From Erythrobacter fulvus (lineage in GTDB: Bacteria; Pseudomonadota; Alphaproteobacteria; Sphingomonadales; Sphingomonadaceae): a stretch of DNA of 64,000 nt. Position numbers and translations under genes: made by a program. Numbering within the stretch: the first letter of the stretch is position 1; each line of letters begins with the position of its first letter. Shown here in pieces: positions 53,136-61,189 of the stretch. The stretch covers positions 1 to 64,000 of the forward strand of contig NZ_JAQQXQ010000005.1 of assembly GCF_028595285.1 (NCBI RefSeq), in the 5' to 3' direction. Under the pieces are notes generated by a model. That model saw only the letters and a program-made list of their open reading frames with translations, was not told the origin of the DNA and made no database searches.

Positions 53136-53882
53136 ATGACCTATTGCGTTGGCATGGTGCTCGAATCCGGCCTCGTGCTGATGAGCGACACCCGCACCAA
53201 TTCGGGCGTCGACAATATCTCTACCTTCCGCAAGTTGTTCCACTGGCAGGTGCCGGGCGAACGCATGATCGCGGTGATGACCGCGGGCAATCTTGCCACC
53301 ACGCAGGCTGTCGTCAGCCAGCTGGAGGAACGCACCAAGGCCCCGTCGGAGCGCGACAACACGCTGTTGAAGGGGCCGACCATGTTCCAGGTCGCGACGG
53401 AGATCGGGCGGCTGCTGCGCGCCACGATCGAGGACGTCCAGCGCGCCAACGGCGATACCGGCAAAGGGCGTTTCACCGCGACCATCATCCTTGCCGGACA
53501 GATCGCCGGGATGCAGCCGCGGCTGTTCATGATCTACCCCGAAGGCAATTTCATCGAAGCGAGCTGGGACACCCCGTTCTTCCAAATCGGCGAGACCAAA
53601 TACGGCCGCCCGATCCTGATCCGCGGCTATGACAAGGGCATGAGTTTCGAGGATGCGGTGAAACTGCTGATGGTCAGCTTCGATTCCACGCTCAAGGCGA
53701 ACCTGTCGGTTGGCCTGCCTCTTGATCTGCTGGTGATCGAAAAGGATGCCTTTGCCGCCACCCACGAACACCGCGTTACCGCCGATGATCCCTATTTTGC
53801 AACGATCTCATCGGGTTGGGGCGATGCGCTGCGATCGGCGTTCCATTCGCTTCCGCCGTACAGTTTTGACGGCGAGAGCTGA
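53136..53882 (+). CDS. Anbu, ancestral-beta-subunit proteasome-like peptidase
   Basis: 248 residues. It starts MTYCVGMVLESGLVLMSDTRTNSGVDNI, the Ntn-hydrolase entry of Anbu (Thr2 the presumed nucleophile after Met removal), followed by AVMTAGNLATTQAVV and a helical body. Anbu forms open helical rings and is thought to be a bacterial cousin of HslV and the 20S beta subunit. Three upstream genes match the Anbu operon: ATP-grasp, alpha-E and transglutaminase. The gap to the transglutaminase gene is 93 bases, wider than the others, so an internal promoter is possible. Substrates are unknown. Confidence 0.92.
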   Translation: MTYCVGMVLESGLVLMSDTRTNSGVDNISTFRKLFHWQVPGERMIAVMTAGNLATTQAVVSQLEERTKAPSERDNTLLKGPTMFQVATEIGRLLRATIEDVQRANGDTGKGRFTATIILAGQIAGMQPRLFMIYPEGNFIEASWDTPFFQIGETKYGRPILIRGYDKGMSFEDAVKLLMVSFDSTLKANLSVGLPLDLLVIEKDAFAATHEHRVTADDPYFATISSGWGDALRSAFHSLPPYSFDGES

Positions 53883-54024
53883 CCGGCGGGCGAAATCAAG
53901 GTTCGATATGGAGTAATATATCAAAGCCTTTTCAATGCCTTAATGTAGAGGGGGGATGATAAACCCTCCGGATCGGCGGCGACCTTGCGTGAATTGCGTA
54001 CAGGGCTGGCGCAGTCATCGTCAC

Positions 54025-54645
54025 ATGACACGCAAAACCCCTCTCCACATCGTCGACTCGTGCAGCCGCCAGCGCGCCGAACTGGCCCGGGTGGGATTTG
54101 CCCTTGGTCACCATTGCGAAGTCTACGGGGATCTGTCGGAGCTTTCGGCCCATCCGCCGCGCGACGGGCTTATCATTGCCCGCGACACGGCCGAGGATGG
54201 CGGGGTGGGGATGATCCTTGAGCGGCTTGCCCGGCTGGGGATATGGCTGCCGCTGATCGCGGTCGAAGTCCAGCCACGCCCGAACCGCATTGTCGAGGCG
54301 ATCAAGTCGGGCGCGCTCGATTATCTGGCCCTGCCGCTCGATCCCGAACGCTTTACCCGCTGCCTGACCCGGATCGAGAAGGAGGCCGAATTGTTCGGCG
54401 CTGCCCGTCGCCGCATGATCGAGGCGCGCGACCGGATATCGACGCTGTCGGCGCGGGAACGCGAGGTGCTCGATTGGCTGGCGGAAGGCAGCAGCAACAA
54501 GGCGATCGCGCGCGAGCTCGAAATCAGCCCACGCACGGTTGAAATCCACCGCGCCAACATGATGAACAAGCTTGGTGCGCGTCACGCTGCCGAAGCCGTT
54601 AGGCTGCGGCTGGAAGCGAAGCTGGAACCCAGGTTGCGGGCCTAG
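54025..54645 (+). CDS. LuxR/FixJ-type regulator with a degenerate receiver domain
   Basis: 206 residues from the ATG at 54025, chosen because the receiver fold begins directly after it; an ATG at 53956 adjoining GAGGGGGG would add 23 residues. The receiver-like half (1-115) starts LHIVDSCSRQRAELARVG, but the expected phospho-acceptor strand reads GLIIARDTAEDG, with no Asp in the normal slot and only one of the two acidic residues after strand 1. The output domain is a clear LuxR helix-turn-helix (about 142-195): LSAREREVLDWLAEGSSNKAIARELEISPRTVEIHRANMMNKLGAR. It is likely phosphorylation-independent. It follows Anbu by 140 bases, so may have its own promoter. Confidence 0.85.
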   Translation: MTRKTPLHIVDSCSRQRAELARVGFALGHHCEVYGDLSELSAHPPRDGLIIARDTAEDGGVGMILERLARLGIWLPLIAVEVQPRPNRIVEAIKSGALDYLALPLDPERFTRCLTRIEKEAELFGAARRRMIEARDRISTLSAREREVLDWLAEGSSNKAIARELEISPRTVEIHRANMMNKLGARHAAEAVRLRLEAKLEPRLRA

Positions 54646-54735
54646 TCCGCCGACAACGGGAAGGTACCCCCGGGCGGCTCCGGTGCTTCTGGTGGTTCAG
54701 TGCGCCGGAGCCGCTGAAAGGTAAGGCTTCCGGAT

Positions 54736-55464
54736 CTAGCGGCAGAACTTCGCGCCGGTTCCTTCGAGATGGAAATGATCTTCGTGCGCGGCATTGTATT
54801 CGGGGCCGAGCACCGTGCCGAAGCGCTTGCAGGCGCTCCGGTGCACCACCCGCAGGAATTCGCGCGTCTCCGCATCCCCGCCGTTCCAGTCGCGCCGCAG
54901 CACGATCCGGCGGCCATCCTCCAGCACGAAGCCTGAAACATCGATTGCTTCGGCGCGGGCGTGCGCGGAACGGCGTTCCGTCCCGGCGACATTGCGGCAG
55001 GCATAGGAGCCCATTGTTTCGATCCGTGCGATCGGGCTGCCGAGGATCTGGCGCGCGGCGCGATCGACCCCGAAACGCGCCCAGTCGCCGAAGGCCTTGG
55101 CGGTGCCGCAGCGGACGGGCCCGAGATTGCTGACCCCGAAAATCGAACGGTCGCCCGCCAATGCCGACAGCTGCACGGTGCCCAGTTTGTTGCAGCCCGG
55201 TGCGGCGTAGGTGTCCGGCAGCAATTCGAACCGCGCGCCGCTTGCGCCCAGATCGGCAAGGCAGCCGCGATCGGTCTCGCTTGCAGCATAGCTTTGCGGG
55301 GCCGACGCGATCCCGGTGGCAGGCCGTGCCGGCGCGCGTGCGGCAGTGCTCGCCGTGCCCGGCGCCGCGCCGCTGCTTCCGCCGGGAACCATCGAACCGC
55401 AGCCCGCCAGTGCGAGTGCGCTTGCCAGCAGCGTCGTTCCGCGAATGAATGCCTTTGTTTTCAT
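54736..55464 (-). CDS. Extensin-like family lipoprotein
   Basis: 242 residues. Lipobox LAGC with Cys22, then an Ala/Pro/Thr-rich linker to about residue 60. The C-terminal extensin-like domain has six cysteines (DRGCLADLG, GCNKLGTVQL, VRCGTAKAF, YACRN, SACKRFG, KFCR). It also has zinc-type motifs SAHARAEAIDVSGF and HEDHFHLE, which resemble M15-type peptidase sites. Possible peptidoglycan-linked hydrolase; the family name is historical and says nothing of its role here. It is monocistronic. Confidence 0.88.
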   Translation of the reverse strand: MKTKAFIRGTTLLASALALAGCGSMVPGGSSGAAPGTASTAARAPARPATGIASAPQSYAASETDRGCLADLGASGARFELLPDTYAAPGCNKLGTVQLSALAGDRSIFGVSNLGPVRCGTAKAFGDWARFGVDRAARQILGSPIARIETMGSYACRNVAGTERRSAHARAEAIDVSGFVLEDGRRIVLRRDWNGGDAETREFLRVVHRSACKRFGTVLGPEYNAAHEDHFHLEGTGAKFCR

Positions 55465-55558
55465 GGCTAAGAATTATTGCGCAGAAATGGTTAACGAGCC
55501 GGAAACAAATGCGCTGAAGCGAGGCTTGCCTGCGGCATAGGGGTGATTGCCGGTGCGA

Positions 55559-55969
55559 TTACGGCAACTCGTCCGCAACCTGTTCCCACAATTCGATCTT
55601 TATCCCGTCGGGATCGAGCAGCCATGCAAACTTGCCATAGCCTTCGTCCGCCTGCCCAAGGATCGCAACGCCCTTGGCTTTGAGCCCGGAAACGAACCCG
55701 TCTAGGTCATCGACCCTGAAATTGATCATGAAGCCGCCCGTGCCCGGCTTGATATATTCATCGTCGGCGAAATGGCTGACCAACGAATAGGGATTGGCGC
55801 GCGGATCGTCGGCCCACGCGAATTGCGGGCCATAGGGGCCGTCGATCCCCAGGGTATCGCGATACCACGCGCGGGTCGCTTCCGGGTCGCGCACCACGTA
55901 AAATACGCCGCCCAATCCAGTCACTCTGGGCCCGGTCACGCGCGGCCCGCTGCCATGATTGTCTGTCAT
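55559..55969 (-). CDS. Glyoxalase/bleomycin-resistance (VOC) family protein
   Basis: 136 residues from the ATG at 55969, preceded by AAAGGACG. The VOC beta-alpha-beta pattern is complete: GVFYVVRDPEATRAWYRDTLGI first, then FMINFRVDDLDGFVSGLKAKGV, then KFAWLLDPDGIKIELWE. A direct repeat (GPRVTGPRVTG) is at residues 7-17, an exact 5-residue duplication near the start. Metal ligands probably come from the last Glu and an early position. Likely acts on small molecules; substrate unknown. Confidence 0.83.
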   Translation of the reverse strand: MTDNHGSGPRVTGPRVTGLGGVFYVVRDPEATRAWYRDTLGIDGPYGPQFAWADDPRANPYSLVSHFADDEYIKPGTGGFMINFRVDDLDGFVSGLKAKGVAILGQADEGYGKFAWLLDPDGIKIELWEQVADELP

Positions 55970-56031
55970 CGTCCTTTCCTCCCCACGGAGCAAAGTGCCC
56001 CATGTTGCGACCTGAGGGAAGGGCGATACGT

Positions 56032-56751
56032 TCAGAACCGGGTAGTGAAGGCCACCAGCCCGGCCGGAAGCACGTCGAGCAGCGCGGCCTCCAGCACCTT
56101 GTCGAAGCCGGACAGCACCATCGCGCCGACCACCACCAGCGCCGCGCCGAATAGCGGCTTGCCGTAGCGGGCGAGTGTCACGAGTGTCTTGCGGCGTTCA
56201 CCCAGCGCCCGGCGCGAACCATAGGCGAAGGCGAGGATTGAGGTGGCCACGCCCAGCCCGAAGGCAAGGAAGATGGTGAAACTCGCCAGCAGGTTCTCCC
56301 CCTGGCTTGCCGCCGCAATCGCGACGCCGAGCGTCGGGCCGACGCAGGGTGCCCAGACCAGGCCGAGCAATAGGCCGATCACCGCCTGTCCGTGCCACCC
56401 GTTACCGCTGACCTGCGCCAGCCTACGGTTGCCGAAACCGGCCAGCGGCGCGGCTGCGGCGCTGAGCGCGGTCTGAGCCTGCGGCACCAGCAGCACAAAA
56501 CCGGCCGCCAGCAGCAATGCGCCCGCCAGCGCGCGCACCGCGCCTTCGTCGATCCCCAGCGCATGGCCGAATGCGATCGCGGCAAAGCCGAAAGTGGTGA
56601 AGCTCGTCACCAGTCCGGCGGCAAGCGCAAGCGGCCCGGCGCGGCTCTTGCCCAGCGCCGAACCGACGAGGATGGGCACCAGCGGCAGCACGCAAGGATT
56701 GAGGATCGTCACCAATCCCGCAAGGAAGGCGAGCAGCACGCCGGTGGCCAT
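56032..56751 (-). CDS. ccdA: CcdA-family cytochrome c biogenesis / thiol transport protein
   Basis: 239 residues, six helices. The first helix holds the redox Cys in ILNPCVLPLVPILVG and the fourth in VWAPCVGPTLGVA, the two paired cysteines that carry electrons across the membrane. It lies 12 bases downstream of the thioredoxin gene on the same strand, so the pair is an electron-transfer unit: cytoplasmic thiols to CcdA to the exported thioredoxin. It is a short DsbD-like system and may serve cytochrome maturation. Confidence 0.9.
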   Translation of the reverse strand: MATGVLLAFLAGLVTILNPCVLPLVPILVGSALGKSRAGPLALAAGLVTSFTTFGFAAIAFGHALGIDEGAVRALAGALLLAAGFVLLVPQAQTALSAAAAPLAGFGNRRLAQVSGNGWHGQAVIGLLLGLVWAPCVGPTLGVAIAAASQGENLLASFTIFLAFGLGVATSILAFAYGSRRALGERRKTLVTLARYGKPLFGAALVVVGAMVLSGFDKVLEAALLDVLPAGLVAFTTRF

Positions 56752-56763
56752 GATGCGCGCTCC

Positions 56764-57168
56764 TTACAGCGCGCCGAGGACGACGGCGCGTAGGCGCTTG
56801 CGATCGGTCTCGGCAATGGAGCGGGCGACTTCGCGTTCGCCTTTGAACACCACCACGGTCGACTGGCGCGGGATGCGGTGGGCGCGCAGGAAGGCCTTGT
56901 CGCTGTCGAAATCGACCTTGATGAAGACGATCTTGTCGCCGGCCTGCTCCTTGCGCAGTTCATCGAGGATGGGAGCCTGTGCGCGGCAGGTGGGGCACCA
57001 GTCGGCATGGACATCGACCACGATGGTTTTGCCTGCGGCCTGTGCGGCGGCGAAGGCCTTGGCATCATAGGCCTGCCAGCCGCCGCCGGTTTCCGCGCGG
57101 GCGGTGACAGTCAGGGCGGCAGCGAACAGCGCGCCGATAGCGGCGAGCAGCGAGACAAAACGCAGCAT
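56764..57168 (-). CDS. Exported thioredoxin-like protein
   Basis: 134 residues from the ATG at 57168, 7 bases after GGAGG. Signal peptide (VSLLAAIGALFAAALTVTARA). The thioredoxin active site is VVDVHADWCPTCRAQAPIL (WCPTC). The later cis-Pro is in RIPRQSTVVVF. It receives electrons from CcdA, encoded immediately downstream. Periplasmic target is unknown; cytochrome c heme-handling or disulfide repair are candidates. Confidence 0.9.
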   Translation of the reverse strand: MLRFVSLLAAIGALFAAALTVTARAETGGGWQAYDAKAFAAAQAAGKTIVVDVHADWCPTCRAQAPILDELRKEQAGDKIVFIKVDFDSDKAFLRAHRIPRQSTVVVFKGEREVARSIAETDRKRLRAVVLGAL

Positions 57169-57222
57169 GGGAAATCCTCCGGTCAGGAAAACAAGGTGCA
57201 GGAGCGCACCGCCCGTCCGGAT

Positions 57223-57239
57223 GGGGGGAGGGGGGGAGG
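57223..57239 (+). other. G-rich run with G-quadruplex potential
   Basis: GGGGGG A GGGGGGG A GG lies here, in the 121-base gap upstream of the thioredoxin gene (which is transcribed leftward). Tracts of at least three guanines separated by single bases can fold as a quadruplex. On the thioredoxin side this would be the template strand, so an effect on transcription is possible but unproven. Confidence 0.45.
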
Positions 57240-57289
57240 ACGGCGGCGCGTTCCTGACACCCCGGGTTTCGCGTGCAGGTGCCCGGTGG

Positions 57290-58774
57290 TTACACCGCCA
57301 GCAGGTTTTTCCGGGTCGCCTTGCTGACCACGATGATCGCCAGCATCGCTGCGGCAAAGCCGGGGACGATTTCGTAAAGACCCGGTCCGCCCATAAAGGC
57401 CTTGTTCCAGCCCAGCGCGATCCACGCCGCGACCACGCCAGCCCCGGTCACAAGCCCCGCAACCGCACCTGCGCCCGTCATGCCGCCGCCATCCTTGCCG
57501 TGCCACATCAGCGCCAGCAGGATCAGCGGGCCAAACGCAGCGCCGAAGCCCGCCCAAGCATTGGCGACGAGACCCAGCACCTCGCTGTTCGGATCGCTCG
57601 CCAGCAGGCAGGCGGCGACAGCGACCAGCGCCACGGCGATGCGGCTGACATTCACCGCCTCGCGCTCCGACGCGTCGCGGCGCAGGAACAGGCGGTAGAA
57701 ATCCTCGGTCAGCGATGAGGACGACACCAGCAGCTGCGAGGAAATCGTGCTCATGATCGCCGCCAGCAGCGCGGCGTAGAGGAACCCCGTCACCGCCGGG
57801 TGGAACAGCAGTTGCGCGAGCACGATGAAAATCGTTTCGGGGTCGGCGATCACCAGCTCGTTGCGTTCAACATAGGCGCGGCCCGCGATGCCGAGGCCGA
57901 TCGAACCGATCAGCGCGATCCCCATCCAGCCGAGGCCGAAAGCGGCCGCGCGGGGAACGTTCTTCACCTTGTCGATCGCCATGAAGCGCACGATGATATG
58001 CGGCTGGCCGAAATAGCCCAGACCCCAGGTGACCGCGCTGATGAAGCCGATTGCAGTGAGGCCGTGGGTGATGTCGAGGAAACCCTCCACCGGCACGTCC
58101 TTCAGACTCCCGCCCGCTTCGCCGCCGGCGCCGAACATTACCACCAGCGGCATGATGACGAGCGCGCCCATCATGATCAGCCCTTGCACGAAGTCGGTCA
58201 GGCTGACGGCCAGAAAACCGCCGATCATGGTGTAGGCGAGCACGATCCCCGCGGTGATCAGGATGCCCATCATGTAATCGCTGAACATCGTGTTCGGCAG
58301 GATGCCGGCAAAGGCGGTCTCGAACAGCTTGCCGCCGCCCACCAGCCCCGCGGCGGTATAGACGGTGAAGAAGGCGACGATAATCACCGCCGAGGTGACG
58401 CGCAGCATCGTCGCCCGCTCGGGGAAGCGGTTGGCGAGGAATTGCGGGATGGTCAGCGCGTTGCCAATCCGCTCGGTCTGTTCGCGCAGGCGCGGCGCTA
58501 CGAGCACCCAGTTGGCCAGCGCGCCGACGAACAGCCCGATGCCGATCCACGCCTCCACCAGCCCGGCGGCATAAAGCGCGCCCGGCAGGCCCAGCAGCAA
58601 CCAGCCAGACATGTCGCTGGCCCCTGCCGACAATGCCGCGACCGAAGGCGGCAGGTTGCGTCCGGCGAGCAGGTAGCCTTCCGAATCCGCTGTCGATTTG
58701 CGCCAGGCGTAAAGCCCGATCGCGAGCATGAGGACGAAATAGGCGGCGAGGGAAGCAAGGGTTGCGCTGTTCAT
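57290..58774 (-). CDS. putP: Sodium/proline symporter
   Basis: 494 residues from the ATG at 58774. About 13 helices of the SSS family. The sodium and proline site region is LAGRNLPPSVAALSAGASDMSGWLLLGLPGALYAAG, exactly as in PutP. A second key stretch is WGLGYFGQPHIIVRFMAI. Imports proline with Na+, serving as carbon source or osmolyte. The thioredoxin gene lies 121 bases further on in the same direction and is probably separate. Confidence 0.93.
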   Translation of the reverse strand: MNSATLASLAAYFVLMLAIGLYAWRKSTADSEGYLLAGRNLPPSVAALSAGASDMSGWLLLGLPGALYAAGLVEAWIGIGLFVGALANWVLVAPRLREQTERIGNALTIPQFLANRFPERATMLRVTSAVIIVAFFTVYTAAGLVGGGKLFETAFAGILPNTMFSDYMMGILITAGIVLAYTMIGGFLAVSLTDFVQGLIMMGALVIMPLVVMFGAGGEAGGSLKDVPVEGFLDITHGLTAIGFISAVTWGLGYFGQPHIIVRFMAIDKVKNVPRAAAFGLGWMGIALIGSIGLGIAGRAYVERNELVIADPETIFIVLAQLLFHPAVTGFLYAALLAAIMSTISSQLLVSSSSLTEDFYRLFLRRDASEREAVNVSRIAVALVAVAACLLASDPNSEVLGLVANAWAGFGAAFGPLILLALMWHGKDGGGMTGAGAVAGLVTGAGVVAAWIALGWNKAFMGGPGLYEIVPGFAAAMLAIIVVSKATRKNLLAV

Positions 58775-58911
58775 GGCGCGGGTGGGTAACAAGCCGGAGC
58801 GTGCTTGGCCACCGCTCGCCCGAAATTCGCAAGGATTGCCTAGCGCTGTGGCGGATCGGCTAAATCCCTGTCCCGCAATCAGGATGCGCGGCAAGATTAT
58901 GTCGCGAGGCA

Positions 58912-58935
58912 GGGCGGCATGAAATCACGCCGCCC
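58912..58935. terminator. Hairpin downstream of typA
   Basis: GGGCGGC at 58912-58918 pairs with GCCGCCC at 58929-58935 around a 10-base loop. It lies just after the typA stop on the minus strand. A clear T run does not follow. Confidence 0.5.
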
Positions 58936-58948
58936 GGCCTTGCGAGGA

Positions 58949-60787
58949 TCAATCTTCCTTCTTGCGCTTGGCCTTCTTGCGCTCGTGCGGGCACAGCAGC
59001 GCCTTGCGCAGGCGGATCGATTGAGGGGTGACTTCGACCATCTCGTCGTCGTCGATATAGGCGATCGCCTGCTCCAGGCTCATGCGGCGCGGCGGGGTGA
59101 GGCGGATCGCGTCGTCCTTGCCGCTGGAGCGGATGTTGGTGAGCTGCTTGGCCTTCAATGGGTTCACTTCGAGATCGTCGGGCTTGGCGTTCTCGCCGAT
59201 CACCATGCCTTCGTAGACCTTCATCTGCGGGCTGATGAACAGCGTGCCGCGCTCTTCCAGCGAGTTAAGCGCATAGGCCACCGCCTCTCCATCGCCGTTG
59301 GAGATCAGCACACCGTTGATGCGGCCTTCGATCGGGCCCTTGTAGGGGCCGTACTTTTCGAACAACCGGTTCATGATCCCGGTGCCGCGCGTGTCGGACA
59401 GGAATTCGCCGTGATAGCCGATCAGGCCGCGCGAGGGGGCGGAGAAGGTAATGCGGGTCTTGCCGAGCCCCGAGGGGCGCATTTCGACCAGGTCGGCCTT
59501 GCGGCGCTGCATCTTCTCGACAACCGTGCCCGAATGTTCGTCATCGACGTCGATCACGACCGTCTCGTAAGGCTCCATGCGCTTGCCGTCTTCCTCGCGG
59601 AACAGCACGCGCGGGCGGCTGATGCCAAGCTCGAAGCCTTCGCGGCGCATCGTTTCGATCAGCACGCCGAGCTGCAATTCGCCGCGTCCGGCGACTTCGA
59701 AGCTGTCCTTGTCCTCGGATTCCGTCACGCGGATCGCGACATTGGTTTCGGCTTCGCGCAGCAGCCGGTCGCGGATCATGCGGCTGGTAACCTTGCTGCC
59801 TTCGCGGCCCGCAAGCGGGCTGTCATTGACCGAGAAGCGCATCGCCAGCGTCGGCGGATCGATCGGCTGTGCGGCGATGGGTTCGGTCACCGAGGGATCG
59901 CAGATGGTGTTGGCGACGGTCGCCTTTTCCAGACCGGCGAGCGCGATAATGTCACCCGCGCGCGCGATTTCGACCGGAACGCGTTCCAGACCGTCGAAGC
60001 TCATCAGCTTGGTTGCGCGGCCAGTTTCAATCACCTTGCCGTCCATGTCGATGGCGTGGATCGGGTCGTTGACGCGGATCGTGCCCGACTGGACGCGGCC
60101 GGTCAGCACGCGGCCCATGAAGTTGTCGCGATCGAGCAGCGTGGCGAGGAAGCTGAACTTGGCGTCCGGGTCGAGGCCCGGGGGCGGTACGTGCTCGATC
60201 ACCTTGTTGAAAAGCGGGGCGAGGGTGCCGCTGCGGGCTTCCTGATCATCGCTGGCATAGCCGTCGCGGCCCGAGGCGTAGAGCACGGGGAAGTCGAGCT
60301 GTTCGTCATTGGCATCGAGGCTGACGAACAGGTCGAACACTTCGTCGAGCACTTCCTGCGGGCGGCCGTCGGGACGATCGATCTTGTTGACGACGACGAT
60401 CGGCTTGAGGCCCAGCGCCAGCGCCTTGCCGGTGACGAACTTCGTCTGCGGCATCGCGCCTTCCGCACTGTCGACCAGCAGGATCACGCCGTCGACCATG
60501 GAGAGGATGCGCTCCACCTCGGCACCGAAGTCGGCGTGGCCGGGGGTGTCGACGATGTTGATGCGGGTGGTATCGCCGCCGCCTTCCGGCGTCCATTCGA
60601 CGCTGGTGCACTTGGCGAGAATGGTAATCCCGCGTTCCTTTTCGAGATCGCCCGAATCCATCGCGCGTTCTTCCACCCGCTGGTTCTCGCGGAAAGTGCC
60701 GGACTGGCGGAACAGCTGGTCGACCAGCGTGGTCTTGCCGTGGTCAACGTGGGCGATAATCGCGATATTTCTCAGCGAGGAGGACAT
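58949..60787 (-). CDS. typA: Translational GTPase TypA/BipA
   Basis: 612 residues from the ATG at 60787; upstream frame is shadow. G motifs: IAIIAHVDHGKTTLVDQL, the switch RGITILAK, DTPGHADFG and NKIDRPDG. Domain II and the unique BipA C-terminus follow (SRMIRDRLL, VVEKMQRRKADLVEMRP, LTNIRSSGKDDAIRLTPP). A Lys/Arg tail ends the protein (HERKKAKRKKE). It assists ribosome assembly and stress translation, especially in the cold, which goes with the CsdA-type helicase earlier in the window. Confidence 0.97.
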   Translation of the reverse strand: MSSSLRNIAIIAHVDHGKTTLVDQLFRQSGTFRENQRVEERAMDSGDLEKERGITILAKCTSVEWTPEGGGDTTRINIVDTPGHADFGAEVERILSMVDGVILLVDSAEGAMPQTKFVTGKALALGLKPIVVVNKIDRPDGRPQEVLDEVFDLFVSLDANDEQLDFPVLYASGRDGYASDDQEARSGTLAPLFNKVIEHVPPPGLDPDAKFSFLATLLDRDNFMGRVLTGRVQSGTIRVNDPIHAIDMDGKVIETGRATKLMSFDGLERVPVEIARAGDIIALAGLEKATVANTICDPSVTEPIAAQPIDPPTLAMRFSVNDSPLAGREGSKVTSRMIRDRLLREAETNVAIRVTESEDKDSFEVAGRGELQLGVLIETMRREGFELGISRPRVLFREEDGKRMEPYETVVIDVDDEHSGTVVEKMQRRKADLVEMRPSGLGKTRITFSAPSRGLIGYHGEFLSDTRGTGIMNRLFEKYGPYKGPIEGRINGVLISNGDGEAVAYALNSLEERGTLFISPQMKVYEGMVIGENAKPDDLEVNPLKAKQLTNIRSSGKDDAIRLTPPRRMSLEQAIAYIDDDEMVEVTPQSIRLRKALLCPHERKKAKRKKED

Positions 60788-61189
60788 TTTTTCGTTTTTC
60801 CAGTCAGGTCCCGGGCGCAGCCGATCCGGGCAGGTCAAAAGCATGGCGCACGGCCGGGCGCGCGAGGTAGGCCGGGTTTGTGGCGGGTTGGCGACAGGCC
60901 GCGACGCTACGGCAAGGTGCCGCGGGCGCGCTGCTTGTTGCGTTGCAACATTGCCGCGCCGCCTAGCGCAAGAGCGTCGGATGGGCAAGCGTCGGGGCGC
61001 AGGCGCTGCTTTGCAAGGGGTTAGTCACTGTGGCCTGCGTGCCACACACGGCGTTTTTGCCCCCGGAAACCGCGGGCTTTGCGCTTGTCGGGCAACCGTC
61101 GCTGGCTTATCACTCGGCCCGTCGACCACGGGAGAGAACGTATCGGGAGGTACGGGCCGGGGTCGAGGGATTTGAGGAGAGGAGCTTCC
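60788..61189. other. Intergenic region between typA and the TonB receptor
   Basis: 402 bases without a gene I can support. TGTTGC at 60936-60941 and GCAACA at 60945-60950 form a perfect 6-bp dyad with a GTT centre. GGGAGAG and GGAGAGGAG stretches lie before the receptor start. Two divergent promoters must lie here, but no clear -35/-10 pair stands out. Confidence 0.5.

Noticed and set aside
58919-61024. A 701-codon frame opposite typA
   Set aside because: typA has all GTPase motifs on the other strand; the antisense frame runs past the typA start into the promoter region.
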